Source: Peromyscus leucopus (Eukaryota > Chordata > Mammalia > Rodentia > Cricetidae). Taken from it: a stretch of 64,000 nt of DNA. The notes under the pieces are model-generated. The model ran no database searches. It saw nothing but the letters and a program-made list of their open reading frames with translations, and was not told the origin of the DNA. The stretch spans positions 44,526,456 through 44,590,455 of the forward strand of contig NC_051070.1 of assembly GCF_004664715.2 (NCBI RefSeq), given 5' to 3'. Each line of letters begins with the position of its first letter. Positions within the stretch are counted from its first letter, which is position 1. Made by a program: the position numbers and the translations under genes. Below, piece after piece: positions 31,385-42,664 of the stretch.

Positions 31385-31512
31385 TTTTTTTCTTTTTGAG
31401 ACAGGTTCCCACTCTGTAGCCCAGGCAACCTGGAACTTAAACTTTCAGCAATCCTCCTGCTGCAGCCTCCCGTGTAGTTAGATTACAGGGGTGAGTGACC
31501 TGGCCCAGCTAC
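31385..31512 (-). mobile_element. Degenerate B1
   Basis: TTTTTGAGACAGGTTCCCACTCTGTAGCCC...TAGATTACAGGGGTGAGTGACC. Confidence 0.65.
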
Positions 31513-31527
31513 TGATGCTTTAAAAAG

Positions 31528-31712
31528 TGTTTTTATTTATGTATATACGTGTGTGTCTGTGTTTGGATATGTGCATTTGAGTACAGATGCCCAAGGAGGC
31601 CAAAAGAAGGCCTCAGATCCCCTGGAGTTGAAGTTACAGGAAGTTGTGAGCCACCAAATGTTGGTGTTAGGAGCTGAACTCAGTCCCTCTGTAAGAGCAC
31701 TATGTACTTCGT
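31528..31712 (-). mobile_element. B3 SINE
   Basis: GCCTCAGATCCCCTGGAGTTGAAGTTACAGGAAGTTGTGAGCCACC...GTAAGAGCACTATGTAC. Confidence 0.75.
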
Positions 31713-32004
31713 TTTTTGTTTTTTGGTTTTTTTCACTATGTACACTTAACTGCGAAGCATGTCTGTAGCCTGTATTGATTTTCTTTCTTTCCTTTTTTCT
31801 TTTTATTTTCTAATGAACATAAGCAGTAATAATCCCTGTCCTGCCTTTGGTTATGATGATGTTTGGGAGACTGTAGCTCTTATTTTATATCAAGAAAATG
31901 TGATTAACTTTATCCTTTGTGGAGGTAGAATGTCTGACCTCGGAGTCAGCCGAGCACCAGCACTTCCAGAATACCATGATATCATTGGTGTCACTGATTC
32001 TTTA

Positions 32005-32120
32005 AAGCTGAGCATCACGGCTCGTGCCTATAATTCCAGCACTTGGAAGGCGGAGACTGGAGAATTGCTGCTAGTTCCTGACCAGCTTGGTTGGGCTACA
32101 GAATGCTATCTTGTCTTTTG
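32005..32120 (+). mobile_element. Degenerate B1
   Basis: CATCACGGCTCGTGCCTATAATTCCAGCACTTGGAAGG...GGGCTACAGAATGCTATC. Confidence 0.65.
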
Positions 32121-33116
32121 ATAAAGAACAGAAAACATTCTCATTCTAAAACTGGACCCCTGGGTGTCCATTTTGCTACTGTGTGGAGTTGGGACTTATT
32201 CCTACATGTGTCAGATGTTAGAATAATGCAGAATTTTAAAGTGGTGTAGGAGTTTGCACTAAGAATCCAAGTTAAAATGGCATGCCTGCTCAGGAACAGA
32301 CTCCCGTACATTTTCTTTTCTAGATAAAATAGTCAGGGGGTGAAAACTGGCCTCCAAAACCTGTCATTTTTCATTCCTTACCTAGTTATAAATAAATTTT
32401 ACTCATATTTTTCCAAAAAATATGTCTTAATAGGCCAAGTGGAAAATTACTTTGTATGGTTCTTTTAAGCTGTACCATGACCTTTTAAAAATACCATCAT
32501 ACCTTATAGAAGTGAAACTAAGTTTTCTTTGAAAACCTGTTGAAAAAGTTAGGTACCTAGAAACCTTTTCTTCTCAATTAGTGCTTCTGAGGATTAAAAT
32601 AACAAAACAAAACAGCCAAGATGATTCAATGAGTTTTATTAATTTTATTCAGAATTCGTGGAAATTTCAGCTAAAATATTTAAATCTGAAATCTACATTG
32701 AAAATGGTTGCTCATGCTTATTAATAAAAACCAGGATTTGTTTGCAGCAAGGTGTCATGAAACCTGAAACATTTTGAGAGAGGGGATCGCAGGGTTAACA
32801 TACTAATCAATGGCAATGATGGGATGAAGGAGAAAGGAGGAAGGAGGAGAGGTAGAGAGAAGCCAGGAGTCCACTACAGGCCCTCATGTGTGTATGCTGT
32901 CTCTCAATGCTTCCTAGCCAGGAGCTCTGGGGCCGGAATGCCAGCCACCGGAGTGCCTGAACCGTAGTCCTTGGAGCTCAAGGATAAGGAGGAGAAGGCC
33001 AAAGATCCGTTTGGAGGTCTTCTACCATTAATCCAGCAGTTTGAGTTTAATGTCACATTCAGTTTTTTTCACTTGAAAATTTAGGTAATTTAATCCAGCT
33101 GTTAAATAAGGCCAGT
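32121..33116 (+). other. Unique intronic sequence
   Basis: About 1 kb, mostly AT-rich, with no recognisable repeat or exon. A short purine-rich stretch (GGAGAAAGGAGGAAGGAGGAG) lies near 32,830. Confidence 0.5.
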
Positions 33117-33435
33117 TGGCTGGTCCATGGTGGCACATGCCTTTAGGCCCAATATGCAGGAAGCCGAGCCAAGTGGATCTCTGAGTTCAAGGTCAGTCTG
33201 GTCTACAGTCAGGGCCACACAGGGAGACCAAATCCCAAAAAGCAAAATAAAACCAAAAGGTCCCCTGCTTTTGCTAGGTAGAAAGGTACCTTTATCTTTC
33301 TGAAATGTCCAAACTTAGTGGTGTGTGTTCGCAGTTTCAGCTACTCAGAAAAGTGAGACAGGAAGATGGCGTGAGACCAGGGGTTGTAGGTCAGAATGAA
33401 GAACATAACAAGGCCCTATCTCCTCATAAAAACAC
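33117..33435 (+). mobile_element. B1 followed by a degenerate B1/B4 element
   Basis: GGTCCATGGTGGCACATGCCTTTAGG...GACCAAATCCCAAAAAGC to about 33,240. A weaker copy with TTTCAGCTACTCAGAAAAGTGAGAC follows from about 33,315. Confidence 0.65.
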
Positions 33436-33517
33436 AAAAATAACCCAAGCAACACCCCTCCATACCTAAAACAACAACAAAAACCCCAAACATATAGGCT
33501 GTGCAATAAGTGCATAA

Positions 33518-33520
<3 letters not shown>

Positions 33521-33569
<49 letters not shown>
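33521..33569. repeat. (TG)n microsatellite
   Basis: About 24 TG units, followed by a partial antisense B1 (to about 33,665). Confidence 0.95.
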
Positions 33570-33573
<4 letters not shown>

Positions 33574-33720
33574 GCGTACTCAAGCTAACCCAGGGCGGTT
33601 TGGAAATGGTGACTATTTTACCTCAGCCTCTCGAGTGCTGGGATTACAGGCAAGAGCCACCACATTCACTTGAGAATGTTTTTCTGCACCGTGCATCACC
33701 TGTGTGTGCCCTCTGTTTTT

Positions 33721-33898
33721 TTTTTTTTTTTTTTTTTTTCCTTTTTTTTTGGTTTTTCGAGACAGGGTTTCTCTGTATAGCTTTGCGCCTTTTCCTGGAA
33801 CTCACTTGGTAGCCCAGGCTGGCCTCGAACTCACAGAGATCCGCCTGGCTCTGCCTCCCAAGTGCTGGGATTAAAGGCGTGCGCCACCACCGCCCGGC
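33721..33898 (-). mobile_element. Young B1 SINE with 13-bp TSD
   Basis: A long T run, then GGTTTTTCGAGACAGGG...GCGCCTTTTCCTGG...GCGTGCGCCACCACCGCCCGGC. GCCCTCTGTTTTT is duplicated at 33,708-33,720 and 33,899-33,911. CpGs are intact, so it is recent. Confidence 0.93.
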
Positions 33899-33911
33899 GC
33901 CCTCTGTTTTT

Positions 33912-35097
33912 AATCTTGGTCACACCTCAGTTCATGAATTCTAAAAATACAGCAGTTCAAGGGCTGAGGCAGGTGCCAGGGATGGAGCAGGAAGCCAGAT
34001 AGACACTACCAGTGCAGGGAGAATTTATGAGCTTATAAACAGGGAAAGAGCGCGACATACGTGAAGACGCGAAGGACCACAGAGGATAAAAGTGCCGTAG
34101 TAGTGGGGCGTAGTGGGCAGAGTTAAAGGAGGCGGTCTCTCCCGGAGGGTGACGCTAGCGCCGTGTGTGTGGCCCTTCAGAAGAGCCCTCTACACAAGAG
34201 GAGCAGCGGCTGTACAGGGGAGGAGGTCAATATGGGAAGCACGTAGAAAGTCAGACGTGAGTGAACAGAGTCAACAGTGAGATATACCCTGAGGAGGTCT
34301 TAGATGGAACTCTGTGCATCCCTCTGTTCGGGCATTGGATGGCCTTTTTAATTTTATGTCTGTGTGCATGCTCACAGAGAGGCTGAAACATTGATTTGTA
34401 AGAGGAAATTCTAGGGCACAAAAGAGAAAAGATAGATGAGAAATCCATCCACATAGAGCTCAGAGAAATGATGAGAGCTGTATAGGTACCCGGGTGCCGA
34501 GGCCGTTCCGGCAGGGTTTCTGCCCCTGTCACCCTCTGGCAAGTCCTGTTAGACTCTTCTCTGTTTCCAGAGCAAGGCAGGTGTTTCGTAAACATGCGTC
34601 TGTGTCATTCTGTCCACTTGAGATGGCCCGCGGTCTCTCTCTCTCTCTCACTGACTTATTTCTGCGTGCGTTTATTTTTCTTACATTGCACACTCTATGT
34701 CAGGCTTTGGTAAACTATGGATGGATGGTTGTGAGATGGGGAAGGTTAGTGGATAATATATGTGAAGTAGGCATTGTGTTCAGTTAAAGAGAATAGTCAA
34801 TTTGCTCTCAAGTAAGTGTAGTGGATAAAAGCTTTCCAGAAGGTGTCTTTCAGGGTGGGGGGCAGGACAGTCCATGTGTTCTCACGGACATTCCCAGAGC
34901 CCTGGTGAGGCACGAGGCACATGTTCTCATCAATGTGTCATGACAAACTCAGAAGAAATCCTGGTACCGTCCTCACCTGTAAGGTCCGGATACAAACCTA
35001 AACTTCAACTTGGTGACAGCTCTTTCATGGGGATCTGAACGGGGTCCTTTTGGTTTTGGGTAACTTCAGGCACAAAGGTCTAAGTCGTTCTTATTCT
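33912..35097 (+). other. Unique sequence with a local CpG cluster
   Basis: No recognisable repeat. 34,040-34,170 is CpG-enriched for intronic DNA (GAGCGCGACATACGTG, GAGGGTGACGCTAGCGCCG). No exon was identified. Confidence 0.45.
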
Positions 35098-35208
35098 TTT
35101 AGCTTTTTCGAGACAGGGTCTCAGAGGCCTCAAAGGCCTCAAAGACCTGGTCCTTTCCACCCCCACCCCACAAGTACTGGGATTACAGACATGCACCCTC
35201 ACTCCCAC
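35098..35208 (-). mobile_element. Degenerate B1
   Basis: TTTTTCGAGACAGGGTCTCAGAGGCC...GTACTGGGATTACAGACATGC, with an AGGCCTCAA duplication inside. Confidence 0.6.
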
Positions 35209-35964
35209 CTTCCAGACTATTTCTGAAGATTGAGTAAGTATCAGGAATTTTGAATTACCCTTTCTTTAAACTGGGATCTCTTGCAGAACTCAGGCTATCT
35301 TGTGTTTATTCACATACTCCTGTGCAGTCGAAATGGTATGGACTGGATGGTATGTTAGTGTGCAGAGGAAAATCTGACAGTTCTTGGTGGCTTTCATTAA
35401 AAAAACAAAAAGGTGAGACCCTTCTACAATAGTGTTTGAAAGCATGTTAATACAGTTTTATGATGAATACATTTTGGCATTATTGTGAGAATAGTATTGA
35501 TCCCATGAACCCCTGAATCATTCTGTGTTACTATAATGTATGTGGATTTTTCTTTTCTTTTCTTTTTAGTTCTATGAACTTAGAGAGCAAGCAGAAAGAA
35601 CCGAGGATGCAAAGAGAAGCTGTGAGGTCACATCTGACCCTACCCAGCAGGCTGTGAGGCTGGGGTTCTTGGAGCACTGTGTGTGGGCGGGTTGCTGAGT
35701 AGCAGGGAAAAAGTCGGAGGTCAGTGGGTAGGGCTGAGCAGACAGGCTTCGGAGACACTATCCTTGACAACTTAGCACCATGGGAGCACATCATTAGGTT
35801 TAGGTTCAAGTTGTTATGTTTATGTAGAAGGAGTAGTTGGTGTTCCAAGCTAGCACGTTTGATCTTGAAAATAAAGTCAGTATTTAAAATCTCAAAGACA
35901 GAAATGAAGCAATAGTTGGAGAGGGATTTGGAGGTCAAGTGAGGGCTTTATTTGAGTGAGACCA

Positions 35965-36030
35965 TTTTATTTTATAAAGATTTCTTTTTAATTTTATTGT
36001 GCGTGCGTGCGTGCGTGCGTGTGCGTGCGT

Positions 36031-36074
<44 letters not shown>

Positions 36075-36225
36075 TGCAGATGCCTGTGGAGGCATCAGAT
36101 CTCCAGGAACCGGAGTTACAGGTGGTTGTGAGCTGCCTAACTTGAGTGCTGTGAACTGAACTTGGTTTCTCTGCAACCACAGTAGTGCCCTGACTCCTGA
36201 ACCACCTCTTCTGTCTGAAAACAGG
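35965..36225 (-). mobile_element. B3 SINE with CGTG/TG repeat
   Basis: A GTGC/GTGT run (36,000-36,071) followed by CTCCAGGAACCGGAGTTACAGGTGGTTGTGAGCTGCC...CTGAACCACCTCTTCTGTC. Confidence 0.78.
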
Positions 36226-36249
36226 TCATTGCACCCCTCCATTCCCCCA

Positions 36250-36366
36250 ACCCCCGACAGAGTTTCTCTCTGTGTAGCCCTGGCTGTTCTGGAACTTGCT
36301 GAAATCCATCTGCTTCTGCTTCCTGAGTGCTAGGATTAAAGGTGTGCACCACCACCGCCTGGCCTT
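36250..36366 (-). mobile_element. B1 SINE
   Basis: ACAGAGTTTCTCTCTGTGTAGCCC...GATTAAAGGTGTGCACCACCACCGCCTGGCC, followed by a T run to 36,387. Confidence 0.82.
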
Positions 36367-37310
36367 TTTTTTTTTTTTTTTTTTTTAGAAGTAAAGTTAT
36401 GTGAACCAAGAGGGACCATCCAGTTGAACGGGAAGAGTGTCCTCGACAAAGAGAGAAGACACAGAGTCTTGCAGGAAGGTTGGGATGGCCTTCCTAGGCG
36501 CCATCAGCTTAGTCTCAGCGTGAGGAAGGTGGGGGAGGGATACTTCCGGAAGTCCTTGGATAGTTTTGATTTTTCTCATTAAAATAGGAAGCTAAGTTAT
36601 TAACTGAGAATCAAGGTGGAAGAGATGCCAGTGGAGATCTGGAGAGTGGGAAAGGCTAGGCAGTAGTTGATGGGGGTGGGGTGGGGAATCCTTGACTTGG
36701 AAAGTGGAAGCCAAGGGGCTGGGGAATGCAGTGTGAAGACCAGGTTGAGGGGAGCGTTCCAGAATGTCAAGTAGGCACCGTCAGCCTGGCATGGGACCCT
36801 GATCAGTGGCCGGGACAGAGTGAATGGAGAGCTGTAGTAGACAGGTGGCATGTAGGTTGTCTAGGCATGGCCAGGCAAGAGGTGATGAGGAGACTGGAGC
36901 GTAGATCCCACAAATGGGAGGTCACAAGAGTGAGCTCTGGAAGTTAGGCTGGACACGAGTGACTATGAGACTGAGAAATAGTGGAAGAAAAGAGGTGGAA
37001 TTAGGCACAAGAATTAAACATTAGCTATTCAAATTTAAAAAAAAAAAAAATGAAAGACTATTAAAAGGAGCTATATAGCTTCAATTATTTTAGATATAGT
37101 TTAGAGATGTATTAATAATAGGTTTTGCTGGGAGAAATCCCCAGACTATGTATGTGGAGTTTGGTATACCTCCTTTAGGAAAATTCAAAGAACGGTTTAC
37201 TGAGGAAATGAAAGAGAAAGTTTCCACAACAAACAAACATCTAGTTTGGAATTAAAAAAAAATACACACAAAACGCTGAAATAATGTGAAGTGGATTCTG
37301 GTCCCAATGG

Positions 37311-37376
<66 letters not shown>

Positions 37377-37470
37377 TGGCCTTGAACTCACCATACAGCC
37401 CACGATGGTCTCAAACGCATTTCCTCTTGTCCCCCGAGGGGTGTGGTTATAGGCACGCATCATCACACAG
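37311..37470. repeat. (TG)n microsatellite and B1-like fragment
   Basis: TG run at 37,311-37,376, then CTGGCCTTGAACTCACCATACAGCCC...TATAGGCACGCATCATCAC. Confidence 0.8.
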
Positions 37471-38427
37471 AGCTCTGGTTCCAACTCTTATTAGGCAAGC
37501 TGCATAATATCTGAAAGCCTCAGTTTCCCCACAGGAAACCCTAGTAGGCTGTTGTGGGGAGATGAGATAAGGCCCTCTGCTCATGTCTAGAACACAGTAG
37601 ATGCCAGTAGCAGGTTGAGGAATTTTGATGTGAATGGCACTTTTCCCAGGAGGGTGCCCTCTATCTTAAGAAGGCCACAGCAGACTGGGCTGTAAAGAAA
37701 TCTTACGGTCATGGGGAAAGAATTCTTCTCCCGTCTCGGACAAGCCAGAAAACAGGGATTTTTGGTTGTAAACCTGTTTTGTAGATTGGGCCTCATCTGA
37801 GGAGTAGACAGAGATTTTTTTTTTATCACAGAGGTGGTTAATATGCTACAGTAAGAGGAGAAGAGTGTTGAAGGAAAGCCAACCTTTCTGTAGTAACAGA
37901 CACTTCTACCTTGTCCTCATCCATTCTGTCACAGCGGTCCTAAGGGCCGCACTCGTAGCCATCCGAGCAGTCACGGCCCTTCTCTTAAAGCACAAGTCAC
38001 TCTTGCTTGTTGCTGCTGCTCATTCCTCCTGTGGAATGGGAAGGAGAGTAGATATAACAGGGTGGGGACGGGGTGGGGGGACACTAAAAAGTCACTGGGT
38101 GGCATTGTTCTCTAAGACTCCTGTGTATGCCGGAGGTCATAGAGAAGCTGAACCAAGTAGGGCAACGCAGGTTCTTGGCTCCTTGAGCAGTAGGTAGGTG
38201 AGGGAGATGGCGGATGTGAGCGTGCATCTGAGGGAGATGTTTCCCGGGAGATACTTGGGTGAGAGAGAAGGAATGGGATTCCATGTGAAGAAGAGTAATA
38301 GCTTCTTCACTGTGATTACCTAGAGGCTGACAAAGCCAGAGCAACTTAGTACACTGTAAACATGTGACATGCTTAATGCTCAAACTCCATGCATAGAGAA
38401 GCATTGTTTGTAAGACCCCCTGTCTTA
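37471..38427 (+). other. Unique intronic sequence
   Basis: No recognisable repeat or exon. Confidence 0.45.
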
Positions 38428-39355
38428 GTTAGGGTGACTGTTGTTGTGATGAAACAGCTTGACCAAAGGCCACTTGGGAAGGAGAGGGTTTATTTAAGCT
38501 TATACTTCCACAGCACAGTCCATCACTGAGGGAAACCAGAGCAGAGACCCAAAAAGCAGGAACCTGGAGGCAGGAGCTGATGCACAGGTCATGGAGGGGT
38601 GCTGCTTACTGGCTTGCTCCTCATGGCTTTCTCAGCCTGCTTTCTTATAGCACCCAAGACCAACAGCCCAGGAGTGTACCTACACACAATGGGCTGGGCC
38701 CTTCCCATCAATTGTGGCGGTATTTGTAATCTAAGAAATAAAGCTTGCCTGAAGATCAGAGGACAGAGCCAGCCACAGAGTTAAGCACAGAGGTCAGGCG
38801 GTGGTGCCTGCCTTCTATCCCAGCACTCGGGATTCAGAGATCCATCTGGATCTCTGTGAGTTCAAGGCCACACTGGGCTACATGAGATTGATCTAGTCTA
38901 GGAGAGAAACAGAGCCAGGCAGTGGTGGCACACCCCTTTAATCTCAGTATCTGGGAAGCACACACTGCATTAATTCCAGCACTAGAAAGGTTGAAGTAGG
39001 AAGTGAGATGTCTGGGTGGAGAAAGGCATGTACAGCGTGAGGAGACAGGAACTAGGCCCTTTCGGCTGAGGACTCAGAGGCTTTCAGTCAGAGGATTCGT
39101 GGAGTTGGTGAGGTGAGAAGTGGCCGTGGCCTGTTCCTTTGTCTCTCTGATCTTTCAGCATTTACTCCAATATCTGGCTCCAGGTTTTTATTATAAGACC
39201 ACTTAGGATTTGTGCAGTAATCAATCATTAATTAGGAAAGTGACCTACAGGCTTGCCTACAGCCTGATCTTCTGGAGACATTTTCTCCATTGAGGTTCCT
39301 TCTTCTTAAACAACTCTAGCTGGTGTCAAGTTGACATAAAACTACCCAGCATCAC
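38428..39355 (-). mobile_element. Abundant rodent repeat, split by solo LTR D
   Basis: CTTAGTTAGGGTGACTGTTGTTGTGATG...CCCATCAAT and, after LTR D, ATCAATCATTAATTAGG...GTGTCAAGTTGACATAAAACTACCCAGC form one copy of the same family as 2.7 and 29.2 kb. Confidence 0.77.
38713..39219 (+). mobile_element. Solo LTR D (SINE-containing LTR type), 507 bp
   Basis: The element begins TGTGGCGGTATTTG and ends CAGTA (CA mutated to TA). It is flanked by ATCAAT at 38,707-38,712 and 39,220-39,225. Excision restores CCCATCAATCATTAATTAGG, matching the uninterrupted copy of the host repeat at about 29,522. It carries B1-like modules (CTTTAATC, GATCTCTGTGAGTTCAAGGCC) and ends ...TTTTTATTATAAGACCACTTAGG. It is homologous along its length to the LTR at 54,600. 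Confidence 0.87.
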
Positions 39356-40250
39356 CACCACCACCCCCACACACACCAAAGGAATAATTCAAGCGTGTAT
39401 TGATGGATATTGAATAGATAAAATGTGGTAATACAGGCAGTGGGATATCACTCAGACTTAGGCAGAAAGGAAATTGTGATATATGCTACGTTGTGGTTGA
39501 ACATTGAGGACATTAGACCAAGTGAGATAACCCAGTCATGAAGGAACAGCAAGTTAGGACGTAATCATAGGCACAGAAAAAATGGTGGTTGGTTGTCAGA
39601 CTTGGGGAGGCAATGGTAGCGGGTTATTGTTGAATGGGTTTCTCTTGCAAGATTCAAGAGTTCTGTGATGGGTGGTCACGGTGGCAGCCCAGCAGTATGC
39701 TTGGTGCCCCTGAGTGGCGTAGTTACTGATGGTTAAGATGGTCAGTTTTGTTAGGTGTATTTTCCATAATTAAAAATGTATCCTAGAAATTATAAAAGTG
39801 TAAGAATAGAAACAGCTGTCTGTACACTCAATAGTGATGTAAAAAGTGGAAAAATAAACGCAAGAAGTGTACAGTAATTAAGCCAGAAGTTTACTGAGGT
39901 ACAAAATGGATTGGAATGAGTATGCTGCGCATATTGTCCGGTTGATGTGTAAGTTTTGTATAATTACGGCTGTTAGAATTTTACCTCGCTAGGGCAGGTC
40001 AGGTGATGTGGTTGTGGTGAGGACACTTGCAGCACATGCTGTAAGGAGAGACCCAGCTCCCCGAAATTGTCCTATCACTTCCTCATGTCCACTGTGACGT
40101 GAGTGCCCCTCCCCAACAAATGTGATAAAAAAAAATCTTCGGCTAACCTACTAAAATGAATTGAAAGGCCATAAAATAATATCTGGTTACACACTGAAGA
40201 GTGATGGAGAGTTTCTTAGCAACCAGATATAATCAGACAGCCAAAGGTTG
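39356..40250 (+). other. Unique or unclassified intronic sequence
   Basis: The stretch near 39,385-39,640 (GGTAATACAGGCAGTGGGATATCACTCAG...GATAACCCAGTC) reads like a very old L1 end, but I am not certain. No exon was seen. Confidence 0.4.
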
Positions 40251-40251
40251 T

Positions 40252-40455
40252 AGGGCTGGGTGTGGAGGCGTAAGCTCTTTATCCCAGTGCTTAAGGCAGA
40301 GGCAGGCGGATCTCTGTGAGTTTGAGGCCAGCCTGGTCTACAGATTGAGATTCAGGCAGCCAGGGCTACACAGTGAGACCTTGTCTCAAGCAAACCAACC
40401 AATCAACCAACCAACCAACCAACCAACCAACCAACAAACAAACAGAAAACCCAAA
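40252..40455 (+). mobile_element. B1 SINE with (CCAA)n tail
   Basis: GGGCTGGGTGTGGAGGCGTAAGCTC...CACAGTGAGACCTTGTCTCAAGC, then a regular CCAA repeat. Confidence 0.85.
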
Positions 40456-40551
40456 AAGTAGATTGTAAAAAAATAATTTGGCTTGGATATGGAAAGAAAT
40501 AGATGAGTGTAACTGAAAAGAATGTGCTCACAGATGTGTGTGTGTGTGTGT

Positions 40552-40717
40552 TTTATTTTATTTATTTATTTTTTTTTTGAGACAGGGTTTCTCTGTGTAG
40601 TTTTGGTGCTGTCCTGGATCTCACTCTGTAGACCAGGCTGGCCTTGAACTCACAGAGATCTGCCCAGCTCTGCCTCCCAAGTGCTGGAATTAAAGGCATG
40701 CACCACCACCGCCCTGC
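40552..40717 (-). mobile_element. B1 SINE
   Basis: TTTTTGAGACAGGGTTTCTCTG...GTCCTGGATCTCACTCTGTAGACC...AAAGGCATGCACCACCACCGCCC. Confidence 0.9.
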
Positions 40718-40790
40718 ACAAATGTATATTTAAGTAAACTATTTCAAATAATTGGCAACTGGGTCACTATTTGGTTAAACATTTAAAGCC

Positions 40791-40975
40791 GCCGGGCGGT
40801 GGTGGCGCATGCCTTTAATCCCAGCACTCGGGAGGCAGAGGCAGGCGGATCTTTGTGAGTTCGAGGCCAGCCTGGTCTACAGAGCGAGATCCAGAAAGGC
40901 GCAAGGCTACACAGAGAAACCCTGTCCCGAAAAACCAAAAAGAAAAACAAAACAAAACAAAACAAAACAAAACAA
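40791..40975 (+). mobile_element. Young B1 SINE with 14-bp TSD
   Basis: GCCGGGCGGTGGTGGCGCATGCC...GAGCGAGATCCAGAAAGGCGC...AAACCCTGTCCCGAAAAACC and an (AAAAC)n tail. AAACATTTAAAGCC is duplicated at 40,777-40,790 and 40,976-40,989. Confidence 0.94.
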
Positions 40976-41499
40976 AAACATTTAAAGCCTATCTCACACT
41001 ATGTAATTTTTAGTTGGGTTAATAATCAGACTTGTAATGAATGGCATTGTTAAATTACTAGCTTAATTATAAAGAGAAATATTTGCATACTTCAGGCAGG
41101 GAGTTTAAAAACAACACTAAAAAAGAAAAATCAAAAGCTTACTACATCCTGACACTGAAATTTATCATGAACCCATTACACAGTCAGTAAATTCCCAGCT
41201 CTTCCAACGTTTAACCTGAAAAGTATTCCTCATTTTTTGTTTATGGTAAAAGTATCCAATAATAAAGAATTGGTTAGCTGAATTATGTACATTCTTAAAA
41301 AAGTCTATCATTCAATCAAATGCATCACAGATTCAAGGTGTTCAGTAGTTAGAGAATTGAAATAATAAACTTACTTATGTTGATATAGAAGATAAAATTT
41401 ATATCTTTGAAAAAAGAGATTCCAAGGCTCCTCTTTTTGAAATATACGTGTCCACATATGGACACTGCGAAAGGTCTGGGAGGAATATGTTCCGTGTTT

Positions 41500-41947
41500 G
41501 GGTGTTGGTGTGTTTGGAGGCCAGAGGTCAAGCTGCCATTCCAAAGGAATGTTTTCATCAGTCTCTTCCTGGGACCTGAGGCTTGCTGAGCAGGCTGGCC
41601 AGCTGGCCAGCGCCAGGGAGTCTCCTGCCTCTGCCTCCCAGTGCTGGGTTACAAGTGCAGGCTACCATGCCTTGCTGCTGTGGCTTCTGCCTCTTCTCCT
41701 TCTCTTTCTTCTCTTCCTCTCTCCTCCTCCTCTTCCTCCTTCTATTATCATTATTATTATTGAGACGGGGTCTCATTACGTAGCCCTGACTGGCTAGAAT
41801 TCACTCTGTAGGCCAGGATGGTCTCTCACTCACACAGATCCACCTGCTTCTGTCTCCCTACTTTTTAATGTGGGTTCTGGGGATTCAGTTTATGGTCTTT
41901 AAGCTTATGTTCGAAGCACTTTGCTACTGGAACCATCTCTAGTCCCA
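41500..41947 (-). mobile_element. Cluster of antisense composite SINE and B1
   Basis: GAGGCCAGAGGTCAAGC...CTCTGCCTCCCAGTGCTGGGTTACAAGTGC (to about 41,675), a C/T-rich tract (41,685-41,745), then a B1, GAGACGGGGTCTCATTACGTAGCCC (to about 41,860), and an ID-like end (to 41,947). Confidence 0.65.
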
Positions 41948-42664
41948 GAAGTATTTATCATTTATTTCTTTATTTTTCTTTGCAAATTTCCATTTTTTTT
42001 GTTGGAAACATGTTTGTTTTTATAAGAAAAATTTAGCTTTTAAATTTGGGTATAGTTCATTATATTGCAAAAATGCAGAAAGAAAATTTGAATTTTGACA
42101 ATCCACTCAAGAACACAAATTGTCTGTATTAATAAAACATTTAATAATTAGATTACATGGCACCTCATATTTCTAGAGGGGGATGAAATATTTTTGTTGG
42201 AATAATAAGAAATGGTGTTAATTGTTCAACACTCTCTTAAATTCCATTTCTACATGAAAGAACACCTGAATAATGGTAATTCAGTGTTTAAAAAAAATGA
42301 AAAATTAACGTTTATTTATTGTGTGCAGGGGTACGTTACAGCAGGCATTCTGAGATCAGGAAAAATAAGCGTAGAGAAGCCAAGTATGGTGGCTCATGCC
42401 TGTGATCCCAGTTCCTAGGGCCTTCATCAGACTGTTAAAAAGAAAAGACGGTATTGAGGTATTTAGAGCTGAAATTAGTCTGCATAGCTGATTTTTTTAA
42501 ATACGAGTAAAGGGTTGGATATTGGTAATAGAATCAATAGTTTCTAAAAGAGCATATTGAGATTTATCAGTTATTTGTGGACAGCGCCATCTGACTTGTA
42601 AATGGAATTTACCTCAAGGTTGACCTGTGTTTTAGATGTGTGTCCTTTTTCTTTGTCTCGTCTT

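Noticed and set aside
41685..41760. Branchpoint and acceptor for a hidden exon at the C/T-rich tract
   Set aside because: The tract belongs to SINE tail and low-complexity sequence, and the following bases are an antisense B1.
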